Shown piece after piece: positions 30,021 through 37,630 of a stretch of 64,000 nucleotides of DNA (the stretch's first letter is position 1; the number at the start of each line of letters is the position of its first letter). Position numbers and translations under genes: made by a program. Source of the DNA: Denitrobaculum sp965232285. Its GTDB lineage: Bacteria; Pseudomonadota; Alphaproteobacteria; Kiloniellales; Kiloniellaceae. The notes beneath the pieces were generated by a model. That model was not told the origin of the DNA and ran no database searches. It saw only the letters and a program-made list of their open reading frames with translations. Location: the NCBI GenBank assembly GCA_965232285.1, contig CBDDPL010000004.1, positions 1,178,001-1,242,000 on the forward strand, read 5' to 3'.

Positions 30021-31322
30021 ATGAACGAACTTACCATATCGCTGCCCCTGGACCCGTCCGCACGCCCCGGCCGGGTTCTTCGCCCAAGGTCCCAGCCGAC
30101 CGCCGATACTCATGCTTCTCTCGACCCGCTTTCGGCGGTGACTGCGCCGAATCCCTATCCCTTCTACGCGGCCTTGTGCGAGGCGCGGCCGCTCTACTTC
30201 GACGCGCGCCTCAGACTCTGGGTCGCCTCCAGCGCCGATGCCGTCCGCCGGATCCTGGAGCAGGAAACCTTCCGCGTGCGCCCGCTGGATACGCCCGTCC
30301 CACCGCCTCTGGCGGGATCGCGGGCCGGGGAGATTTTCGCGCGGCTGGTGCGTATGCGCGACGGCACGGCGCAGGCCTCCCTCAAGCAGGCGGTCTGCGC
30401 GACCTTTGCGCCTCTCGACCGCCGGCATCTGCTCGCACAGTCCATGGCCTGGGCCGAACACCTCTTGCAGGTCCGGCGCGGCGAGGCCGCAAACTCGCCC
30501 CTGCCGGACATCACCCTGCGCCTGCCGGTCTATGCCCTCGGCGCGCTGCTGGGGATTCCCAGCGACGAACTGCCCCGGGTGACGCGGCTGATGGAGGATT
30601 TCGTGCGTTGTATCGCGCCAGGTGCGGACGATATGCAGATCGCGCGGGCGAAAGCCGCTGCCGAGGAGCTCTGGAATCTCTTCCAGGACCTGCTTCAGCA
30701 GGCGCAGTTTCCCAGTCACTGCAATCCCCTTGGCCGGCCTACCGACCGCGGTCTTCTGAGCGCCTTCGCGCGTTTGGCCTGCCGGCATGCCGGCCACGAC
30801 GAGGGCCTGATCATCGCCAACGCGATCGGCTTTCTCTTCCAGGGCTACGAGGCCACCGCCGGCCTGATCGGCAACGGCCTGATCGCCCTGGCGCGCCATC
30901 CCGATTTGGCGGCTCAGGCGAGACGAGACCCCGAGTGGCTCGATCCGATCCTGCGCGAGGTGCTGCGCCACGACCCGCCGATCCAGAACACCCGGCGCTT
31001 CCTGGCCGAAGATCTTTCGCTTCTCGGCGCGGAAATGAAAGCGGGCGACGCCGTCCTGCTGCTGCTCGCCGCCGCCAACCGCGACCTGGCAGTGAATCTC
31101 GATCCCGAGACCTTCGACCCCGGCCGCACCGATCCGGCGCTCTTCACCTTCAGCGCCGGCGCCCACCGCTGCCCGGGCAGCGAGATGGCCATCGCCCTGG
31201 CGCGGGGTGCTGTGCAACAGGTTCTAACTTCAGGGATTGATCTCGCCGCGCTGACAAGAGATGTGGGATATCGCCCGTCAATGAATGCGCGGGTGCCGCT
31301 GCTGAACTGGTCAGATATTTGA
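30021..31322 (+). CDS. Cytochrome P450
   Basis: 433 residues, bacterial soluble P450. The heme loop FSAGAHRCPG places the iron-ligating cysteine at residue 384. The ExxR motif is EVLRHDPP; the I-helix segment is FLFQGYEATAGLIGNG, with E-A-T in place of the usual acid-alcohol pair context. The ATG at 30021 is preferred to upstream starts because the earlier residues are not P450-like. No ferredoxin or reductase gene adjoins, so redox partners must come from elsewhere. Substrate unknown. Confidence 0.94.
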   Translation: MNELTISLPLDPSARPGRVLRPRSQPTADTHASLDPLSAVTAPNPYPFYAALCEARPLYFDARLRLWVASSADAVRRILEQETFRVRPLDTPVPPPLAGSRAGEIFARLVRMRDGTAQASLKQAVCATFAPLDRRHLLAQSMAWAEHLLQVRRGEAANSPLPDITLRLPVYALGALLGIPSDELPRVTRLMEDFVRCIAPGADDMQIARAKAAAEELWNLFQDLLQQAQFPSHCNPLGRPTDRGLLSAFARLACRHAGHDEGLIIANAIGFLFQGYEATAGLIGNGLIALARHPDLAAQARRDPEWLDPILREVLRHDPPIQNTRRFLAEDLSLLGAEMKAGDAVLLLLAAANRDLAVNLDPETFDPGRTDPALFTFSAGAHRCPGSEMAIALARGAVQQVLTSGIDLAALTRDVGYRPSMNARVPLLNWSDI

Positions 31323-31445
31323 TTGCTGCCTGAACGCATTTCGCGTTTGATCAGACTCAAAATGCGCTGCCTCTCGATCGGCGAGCAGCCGATCTCGAAC
31401 GCAAATTTTGAGGTGTTTTCCTTGGGGAAACGCGAAACGCTCCTT

Positions 31446-31531
31446 GGGCCTATTGACAGTTATGTTGCTTGCTCGCGGTTTCTGATCAGCTACGCTAGCA
31501 AGCGACCAGCAACCTAACTGTCAATAGGCCC
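31446..31531. mobile_element. 86-bp terminal-inverted-repeat element (MITE-like) or bidirectional terminator
   Basis: Ends are a perfect 17-bp inverted repeat: GGGCCTATTGACAGTTA (31446-31462) and its complement (31515-31531). Pairing resumes after one mismatch (GTTGCT/AGCAAC), so the whole unit folds into a long hairpin. The right end provides the last base of the stop codon of the convergent FAD oxidase gene. There is no internal ORF, and no convincing target-site duplication. It may be a small non-autonomous element, or a terminator serving the P450 and oxidase genes. Confidence 0.55.
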
Positions 31532-32862
31532 TAAACCTCCGCCATCATCCGTGCGGTGGAGCCGTCGGTCATGCGGCTGTGGCGGAAGGGGGCGGGGTCG
31601 ACGCAGGCCGGGTCGCCGGTCACCAGGTCGGCGGTCAGCTTGCCGGCGCCAGGGCCGATGCCGAAGCCGTGGCCGGAATAGCCCGAGGAGATGAAGAAGC
31701 CGGGCATCCCTTCGACCTCAGAAATCACCGGCACCGCGTCCGGTGTCACGTCGATGCAGCCGGCCCAGGTCTGGGCGACCTTCATCTGCTCGAAGGCGGG
31801 GTAGGCCTTTTTCAGGTTGCGAATCGAGTGCTCGAGGATGGATTTCACCGGCTCCGGGTCCAGAACGCGCACCTGCTCGAAGGGCGTGACCTCGTCCAGC
31901 GCCCAGCGGCGCGGCATGCTCGCCTCCTCGATGAAGCGCTTGCCCAGGCGCAGTTTGAGATGCGCCCATTCGGCCTTGAGGTTGGGGAGGAAGGGGAAGA
32001 AGAGGCGGAAGCTGTCGGGCACGATATCCGCGACGCTGAGCCCGCCGTGGGCCACGGTATAGCCGCCGTCCAGGCGCTTGCGATAGGCGAAACCGGGCCC
32101 CGCCGCCGAGGCCTCCAGATCCGTTTCCAGCGGCTCCGTGCGCAGGACCGAGGAGACCACGTTGAGCGCCTGCAGCTCGATCCCGGCGTTGGTGCAGAAG
32201 CGCCGCGACCAGGCGCCGCCGGCGACCACCACCGCATCGCAGTCGATCCGGCCCTGCTCGGTGACCACGCCGCTGACCCGTCCGGCCTGGGTTTCGATGC
32301 CGCGCACCGCGCAGTTGGTGAAGATCTTCGCGCCCAGCCGCTGCGCCGCCGCGGCGATGGCCGGCGGCGCTTTCTGCGGCTCGGCGCGACCGTCATTTTC
32401 GGTATAGAGCGCGCCCTTCCACTTGACGGTCGAACCGGGCGCCAGCTCCGCCGTGCGCGCGGCCGCGATCATGCGCGAGGCCAGTTGATGCGGCCGCGCA
32501 TGCTCCTCCAGCCACTGTTCCCGCGCCGCCATGTCCGCGTCGCTTTCGCAGAGATAGAGGATGCCGCACTCCCGGTAGCCGGTCTCTGCGCCGACCCGCT
32601 CGTTCATCCCGCGCCAGGCCCGCATGGAAACCTGGATCAGCGGAATCTCCCGCGGGTCGCGGCCCATCTGCCGGCACCAGCCCCAGTTCCGGCTCGACTG
32701 CTCCCCGCCGATAATCCCCTTCTCGCAAAGCACCACATCCACGCCTCGTTCCGCCAGCTCGAGCGCCGTCGAGGTGCCGACAATGCCGCCACCGATGACG
32801 ACGATCGCGGCGCGGGCGGGGAGGGTGGCGTCGCCGGAAAAGGGATCTGGTTTCGGGCCCAT
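31531..32862 (-). CDS. FAD-dependent amine/amino-acid oxidase (DadA/DAO family)
   Basis: 443 residues. The Rossmann motif IVVIGGGIVGTSTALELAERG begins near residue 20; the C-terminal half has the DAO-family GYSGHGFGIGPGAGKLTADL segment closing on FAD. It likely oxidises a secondary amine or D-amino acid with electrons to O2 or a quinone. ATG 32862 is used; upstream frame content (poly-proline/histidine) is from a G-rich intergenic stretch and not coding. The stop codon lies at the edge of an inverted-repeat element. Confidence 0.92.
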   Translation of the reverse strand: MGPKPDPFSGDATLPARAAIVVIGGGIVGTSTALELAERGVDVVLCEKGIIGGEQSSRNWGWCRQMGRDPREIPLIQVSMRAWRGMNERVGAETGYRECGILYLCESDADMAAREQWLEEHARPHQLASRMIAAARTAELAPGSTVKWKGALYTENDGRAEPQKAPPAIAAAAQRLGAKIFTNCAVRGIETQAGRVSGVVTEQGRIDCDAVVVAGGAWSRRFCTNAGIELQALNVVSSVLRTEPLETDLEASAAGPGFAYRKRLDGGYTVAHGGLSVADIVPDSFRLFFPFLPNLKAEWAHLKLRLGKRFIEEASMPRRWALDEVTPFEQVRVLDPEPVKSILEHSIRNLKKAYPAFEQMKVAQTWAGCIDVTPDAVPVISEVEGMPGFFISSGYSGHGFGIGPGAGKLTADLVTGDPACVDPAPFRHSRMTDGSTARMMAEV

Positions 32863-32877
32863 GGGGTGCTTTCTGGT

Positions 32878-32929
32878 GGGGTGGGGGAACGGGTGATGCG
32901 GAGGGAGATTAGCGGGTTGGGTTGGGGGG
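32878..32929 (+). other. G-quadruplex-prone G-run cluster
   Basis: Seven runs of three to six G within 52 nt (32878-81, 32883-87, 32891-93, 32903-05, 32914-16, 32919-21, 32924-29), several with 2-nt loops. It lies just upstream of the FAD oxidase start, on the strand that is template for that gene, at the junction with the AT-rich island. Confidence 0.5.
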
Positions 32930-33049
32930 TTCAAATGGTGGAGGGGTGATCTTCGGTTTTGCGATGGTTCGCTAGCGGGAGCGCGCAAACAAAGACCTGG
33001 CATTAAATTGTGCAAGCAATAAGGTATTTTTAATTTTAAACATCTCTTT

Positions 33050-33077
33050 TTGCTAGAATTGATTTGCAAAGTATGAT
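33050..33077 (+). promoter_or_regulatory. Candidate promoter of the AT-rich two-gene operon
   Basis: TTGCTA (33050-33055), 16-bp spacer, TATGAT (33072-33077), 50 bp before the ATG at 33128, in a strongly AT-rich stretch. The 32863-33127 gap has no coding frame. Confidence 0.45.
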
Positions 33078-33127
33078 AGAATTTTAATTATTTTAATAAA
33101 TCATAGTGCGAAGTTTGGCAGTTCACT

Positions 33128-34984
33128 ATGACTGAAGATAGTAATCAAACAGAACAACAAGCTGATGTGCCCGCTCAAACGGAGGAAGCTTCGGTGCCAA
33201 TCCGAGCTCCTACAAAGCTGTTGAAAAAAATCGGATTGGGAGCAGTTACTTGCATTCTTCTTTTAGTCGGATTTGTTTGGTTCTTAGCGATGCCTCGTGG
33301 CGAGTTGCGATTAGTTTTAGATCCGGCAATTCAATCAGATGAAACGAAGGCGAGGCTTGCATTTTCGGTTTTCCAACGCGCTGAAACCGATGTTGGTGAA
33401 GCAGAAAAACATCACGGAACTCTGTCCTTTCGGCGTGCGGCAAGAGTTCAGGTAGCAGTTCCGCCAACCGCATCGCCTGGAGGAAACCGGCTTGCGGATT
33501 TTATAACAGACTTCGTTGTGAAAACGTCGGTCGACAGTGAAAGCGGTCAGATTGCGCTATCGCTGAATGGTATCGCTGTTTTAGAAGCTCTTTATGGAAC
33601 ATTCGGGATCCACGACTACTTTTTGGTGGTTACGGACATGGGCGAAATTGAGTGTTTGGAAGGAAAGGATCCCCCATGTTTGCGAATAATCGCAAAATTT
33701 TCTCCGTCTAGTCTTAGACCCGAAGAGTTTAAGGGAACTCTGGAGGAACTAGGTCAGGACTTAGCGGTAATGATCGTTAGAGGGGCGGTAAGTCGCGCAG
33801 GTAACGAATGGCGCCAGATAAACAGAGAAAAGGATGTTTCGCCACCTTTCTTGCTTGCCGCGTCCACACCAGAAAACATGTCCTCGTTGGAAGCGACTGC
33901 TGTGGGAATGGCGATACTCAAGATGGGCGAATCACATCCTAAGTGCACGGCCGTAGCAAAAAGAGAAGAGTGTCGGAAGCGCGCTGAAGAGGCTTTCTTG
34001 GATGCGATTGCATCAAGACTCAATGACAATGTTAGTAACTCCCCAGCAGCGTTAGGGCTTGCGCTTATCGAGCTTGACAAGTCTTTCAGCGGTTCACAGT
34101 CACACCAGCATGCCGAGAAGATTGAGACGAGTCTGAAGAAAGCTCACCGATGGTTAAAGGCCGCACGTCAGAGTTGGTATTTAAGAGAGTCTATACAAGA
34201 CACAAGTGCCCTGAACCAATTTGGGTTGCTAAAAATCGAAGGCGTAGCGCTCGATGAGAGCTTGTATGATTTAGTCGAGAGATACATTTGCGCCCTTCAC
34301 AGTTACCGGCGCGCCGATTGGCAGGGGTGTATAGACAAAATTGGAGACCCAAAAACATATCCTTTGCCGATTAGGCCGTACATTGAGGCTGCGAACCTTG
34401 AGGCTCGCTTGCATTTAGCAACAGACCCCCGTTTGCGCGTTGAGATACTTAAAGGCGTTGAAAGTATTATATTTGCGAAGCCATCTCGGTTTAGTGCTGA
34501 AAAGAACCTTCGTCAGCTACTTTATCAGCGAGTTGCTGCACGATACATGTGTATGAATCCAGACGATTTTGATGCTAGACAGTTTGAAGAGATCTCACGT
34601 GCGATTATCGTCAATCCTCTGGTTTCAAAGGGATTGAGCGAGGTGATACTTGAAGTGTCAGATTGCTACCCCAACGCTTCACTACCGTTCCGGCTTGATC
34701 TAGAAAACATTAAGTCCGAGATAAATGGAACTTCGACTGGGGTGTCTGTTCATCGTATTCAACTTGAGTTGGCAAAGTACTTTGTTCGAGTAAACGACCT
34801 GGATAATGCGCTAGTGCATGCAAAAAAAGCTCTGCCGCTACCGTATGCAGGGACATTTATTCAAAATTCACCCGCATTCAAACCACTGATGAAAAGCGAC
34901 GATCATGGATGGAAGCTAATCAGAGCTCATCTGTCCCAAGAAGATCAAATAGTCTTTGAAGCCTGCCATCAATTGGTTTTCTGA
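33128..34984 (+). CDS. Unrecognised membrane-anchored periplasmic protein
   Basis: 618 residues, family not recognised. A polar cytoplasmic tail of about 34 residues ending in KLLKK is followed by one membrane segment (residues 35-55, LLLVGFVWFLAMP), then a 560-residue domain predicted outside by the positive-inside rule. Cysteine pairs (ECLEGKDPPC; C-x7-C in HPKCTAVAKREEC) suggest disulfides. The C-terminal half is helical, and the segment VNDLDNALVHAKKALPLPY looks like a single TPR-type repeat. It resembles the TM-plus-repeat half of signalling proteins whose cytoplasmic effector is missing. Codon use is AT-rich, unlike neighbours, pointing to transfer. The next gene starts 1 nt after its stop. 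Confidence 0.8.
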   Translation: MTEDSNQTEQQADVPAQTEEASVPIRAPTKLLKKIGLGAVTCILLLVGFVWFLAMPRGELRLVLDPAIQSDETKARLAFSVFQRAETDVGEAEKHHGTLSFRRAARVQVAVPPTASPGGNRLADFITDFVVKTSVDSESGQIALSLNGIAVLEALYGTFGIHDYFLVVTDMGEIECLEGKDPPCLRIIAKFSPSSLRPEEFKGTLEELGQDLAVMIVRGAVSRAGNEWRQINREKDVSPPFLLAASTPENMSSLEATAVGMAILKMGESHPKCTAVAKREECRKRAEEAFLDAIASRLNDNVSNSPAALGLALIELDKSFSGSQSHQHAEKIETSLKKAHRWLKAARQSWYLRESIQDTSALNQFGLLKIEGVALDESLYDLVERYICALHSYRRADWQGCIDKIGDPKTYPLPIRPYIEAANLEARLHLATDPRLRVEILKGVESIIFAKPSRFSAEKNLRQLLYQRVAARYMCMNPDDFDARQFEEISRAIIVNPLVSKGLSEVILEVSDCYPNASLPFRLDLENIKSEINGTSTGVSVHRIQLELAKYFVRVNDLDNALVHAKKALPLPYAGTFIQNSPAFKPLMKSDDHGWKLIRAHLSQEDQIVFEACHQLVF

Positions 34985-34985
34985 G

Positions 34986-36005
34986 ATGTATGAAAAAACG
35001 AAAATCCTGACACTTGTTTGCTTAGCTTTCGCGACAGCTCTTGTTTGCTTCCAATTTGGGAAAAGCGCGCACGCTGGCGGGTTTACGCTAGCTCATCCAT
35101 ATCGACCGGATAGTAGCGTTGGAATATGGGCGACGAAGTTTGCAAATTGCGTGTCGGATACGGTTGGCATTCCCGTTGAAGTGTATGGAAATGGAACTCT
35201 GGGCGGTGCAGGAGCTTTGCCTTACGCGGTGAAATCTGGGAAGGTTGATATAGCTGTAATGCCAGTTCATTGGCTTCAGCAAACATGGCCGGCGATGGCA
35301 GTCTTGACAATGCCTGGAATAGTTACTGGCCCTGATCAAGCAATTCTGCTTTCAAGTGATAGTAATCTGATGCGTGAAATCGATGAAATTGGCGCTGAGA
35401 GAGCTGGATTTCATGTGGTCGGTTTAGGTTGGCAGTATGGTATGTTGATTGGTTCGGAAGAAACAGTAAGTGATATTTCTGGCAAGATCGTTGGCGGATA
35501 TGGAAGCGCTTGGAATGAGCTCGCTGAGGAATTGGGTGCGTCAGAGTTAAGGATTTCTCCGTACGAGATACTTGATGCTCTTAACTATGGGGCGGTCGAT
35601 GGTGCGATAATTTCCTCATATCATCTCGAAGCACTCGATCAGTTGCGCAAATTTGGCGGAGCGGCCGGTGTTAAAGCGGTTACGTGGTCAGACGATTTTG
35701 TGCCTTTTGTCCACGCTACCGCGATTGTTTTAAGTACCTCAGCTGTGAGCTTTTGGGGTGAGCACGGTGTACTGGACGAAGTAAGAAATGTGTGTGTGGA
35801 AACGTCGCGAGAATTCAATCAAAACGCAGCCAAGGAAGCACACCGCGCTGTATCAGATTTTGAGAGTTCGGGTGCGATGATAAAAGCATTTGATGATGCG
35901 GCAAGAGCAAAGTGGCAGAAAGCAATGGACGGCCTGATTGATAAGTACAATCTAAATGAAGATGCTCTGATGCTAGCAGAACGTGTTAGCGCGGCTAAGC
36001 GCTAG
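34986..36005 (+). CDS. Orphan DctP-like (TRAP-type) periplasmic binding protein
   Basis: 339 residues with a Sec signal peptide (MYEKTKILTLVCLAFATALVC, cleavage after AHA near residue 30). The mature part resembles DctP proteins (GFTLAHPYRPDSSVG; GTLGGAGALPYAVKSGKVDIAV; GAVDGAIISSYHLEAL). Where the family normally has a carboxylate-gripping arginine after the second hinge strand (GlKIRVP), this protein reads GKIVGGYG (residues 166-173), without arginine. No TRAP permease is nearby. It begins 1 nt after the membrane-protein stop, so the two products are very probably partners, possibly a ligand sensor. AT-rich like its partner. Confidence 0.82.
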   Translation: MYEKTKILTLVCLAFATALVCFQFGKSAHAGGFTLAHPYRPDSSVGIWATKFANCVSDTVGIPVEVYGNGTLGGAGALPYAVKSGKVDIAVMPVHWLQQTWPAMAVLTMPGIVTGPDQAILLSSDSNLMREIDEIGAERAGFHVVGLGWQYGMLIGSEETVSDISGKIVGGYGSAWNELAEELGASELRISPYEILDALNYGAVDGAIISSYHLEALDQLRKFGGAAGVKAVTWSDDFVPFVHATAIVLSTSAVSFWGEHGVLDEVRNVCVETSREFNQNAAKEAHRAVSDFESSGAMIKAFDDAARAKWQKAMDGLIDKYNLNEDALMLAERVSAAKR

Positions 36006-36324
36006 AAGCCAAATCGTTCATTGCACATCACATGTGGTGGGGATCAGGTCGAATGGGATGGTTCTTCCTTGCGTTGCTGATGCGGGCACATCAGGCATCG
36101 CACACCGAAAAATCGGCAGGGCGGGCCATCCTATTCAACCTGATCTCGACTCATTCTTAAAACCCGCCTAATCGGTTGCCATCGTCGTCCGTGTGATATG
36201 CCCGCCTTCTGAGTGGCTCATAACCGTAATCGCGCGCGGACGAGCTGCAACCCGACAAATCGCCCCTTCGATCGGCTTTTCCCCTATAATATCCCGCAAA
36301 ACGCGAAAGGGGAGGAAGCACGAC
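36006..36324. other. 319-bp gap with an inverted-repeat element
   Basis: Holds the inverted repeat at 36042-36145 and, in its right half, a promoter region for the beta-lactamase-like gene. No coding frame is supported. Confidence 0.55.
36042..36145. repeat. 104-bp element bounded by 20-bp inverted repeats
   Basis: Left arm 36042-36061 begins GATCAGGTCGAAT; right arm 36126-36145 is its complement with 18 of 20 positions matching. The 64-bp interior has no convincing ORF. It follows directly after the AT-rich operon. It looks like a small non-autonomous mobile element or the scar of one; no clear target duplication is visible. Confidence 0.45.
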
Positions 36325-37464
36325 ATGAGCAGAATGGACGAGGTTCTCACCAGCGCCGTGGAGGCGGGCGACTTACCCTTTGCCGTCGCCATGGCGGGCA
36401 ATGCGGCGGGGATTACCTATTCAGGTGCGGCCGGTGAGGCGGCGGCGGGGCGGAGCGCGGGGGAAGAGACCGCCTTTCGGATCTTTTCCATGACCAAGGC
36501 CATCGGCTCCCTCGCGGCCATGATTCTGATCGATCGCGGCAGGGTCTCCATGGAGACGCCGGTCGCGGAGATTCTGCCCGAGTGGAAGGAGCTTCAGGTG
36601 CTCGAGGGCTGGGACGGCGAGAAGCCGCTGCTGAGAGCGCCGAAGACCAGCGCGACCCTGCGCCATCTGGCCACCCATACCAGCGGGCTGGAGTACGAAT
36701 TCTGGTGTCCCGATATGGCGAAGTACCTGGAGGTCACCGGCGCGGCCCCCATTCTGAGCGGCTTAAAGGCAGGACTTGCCTATCCGCTGATGTCCGATCC
36801 CGGTACGCGCTGGGGCTATGGACCCGGCATCGACTGGCTGGGCAGGGTGGTCGAAGAGGTCGATGGCCGGCGGATCGATGCTTTTTGCCAGGCGGAAATC
36901 TTCGATCCCCTGGACATGTCCAGCACCGCCTTCGAGCCCGATGCCCTGGCCGACCGTCTCGCCGAGGTCTCCATACGCGGCGAGGACGGCCGCTTCGGGC
37001 CCTTCGAGCTGGCGCCGCCGCCCCATCCGGAGGTCTATGGCATGGGGCACGCGCTCTATTCCACCGCGCCCGACTATATGAAGTTCCTGCGCATGCTGCT
37101 CAACAAGGGAATGCTGGACGGGAACCGCATCCTGTCGGAAGCGGGCGTTGAGACGATGCTCGCGGACCAGATGCAGGGCCTGCGGTTCCTGCGGATGGTT
37201 ACGGCGGCGCCGCCGATCACCGCCGATGTGGTTCTGCCGGAGGGCACGACTCACAGCTTCGGCTTCGTCCGGGCGGAGGCGGATATTCCCGGGCGCCGGC
37301 GGGCGGGCAGCCAGAGCTGGGCAGGGGTCTGCAACACGCACTACTGGTTCGATCCGGCCTCCGATATCGCCGCCGTGATCATGACGCAGTCGCTGCCCTT
37401 CGTGGAGGAACGCTATATGCGGACCTATGCGGCCTATGAGGAGGCGGTCTACGCCAGCCATTAA
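36325..37464 (+). CDS. Serine beta-lactamase-like hydrolase (class C / esterase type)
   Basis: 379 residues of the beta-lactamase family (Pfam Beta-lactamase). The nucleophile motif S-x-x-K is FSMTK near residue 55; the YxN-equivalent is YGPG in RWGYGPGIDWLG; HSFGF near the C-terminus may serve as the third motif. No signal peptide is seen, so a cytoplasmic esterase or peptidase-like role (EstB type) is more likely than antibiotic resistance. GGGGAGG lies 10 nt before the ATG. GC-rich again after the preceding AT-rich island. Confidence 0.92.
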   Translation: MSRMDEVLTSAVEAGDLPFAVAMAGNAAGITYSGAAGEAAAGRSAGEETAFRIFSMTKAIGSLAAMILIDRGRVSMETPVAEILPEWKELQVLEGWDGEKPLLRAPKTSATLRHLATHTSGLEYEFWCPDMAKYLEVTGAAPILSGLKAGLAYPLMSDPGTRWGYGPGIDWLGRVVEEVDGRRIDAFCQAEIFDPLDMSSTAFEPDALADRLAEVSIRGEDGRFGPFELAPPPHPEVYGMGHALYSTAPDYMKFLRMLLNKGMLDGNRILSEAGVETMLADQMQGLRFLRMVTAAPPITADVVLPEGTTHSFGFVRAEADIPGRRRAGSQSWAGVCNTHYWFDPASDIAAVIMTQSLPFVEERYMRTYAAYEEAVYASH

Positions 37465-37630
37465 CCACAACGCCGCTGTTGATTGCACTGAAACTTGATG
37501 GATCGTGATTGGCCGCCTGCGGCCTGGAGGGTAAGTCTGTTGTAACCCCCTTTGGCTGCGCAGGGGAAGGCCTGTGCGCCCGAGGAAGAAACAGGTTCCA
37601 GGATGAAACAGGCAGGCGAAAGGCCCTCCC

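Noticed and set aside
33128..36005. Conventional TRAP transporter operon
   Set aside because: Only the binding-protein family is present; the 618-residue partner has a single membrane segment and no DctM or DctQ features.
36325..37464. Antibiotic-resistance beta-lactamase
   Set aside because: No signal peptide and esterase-like motif spacing; an esterase/peptidase role is more likely.
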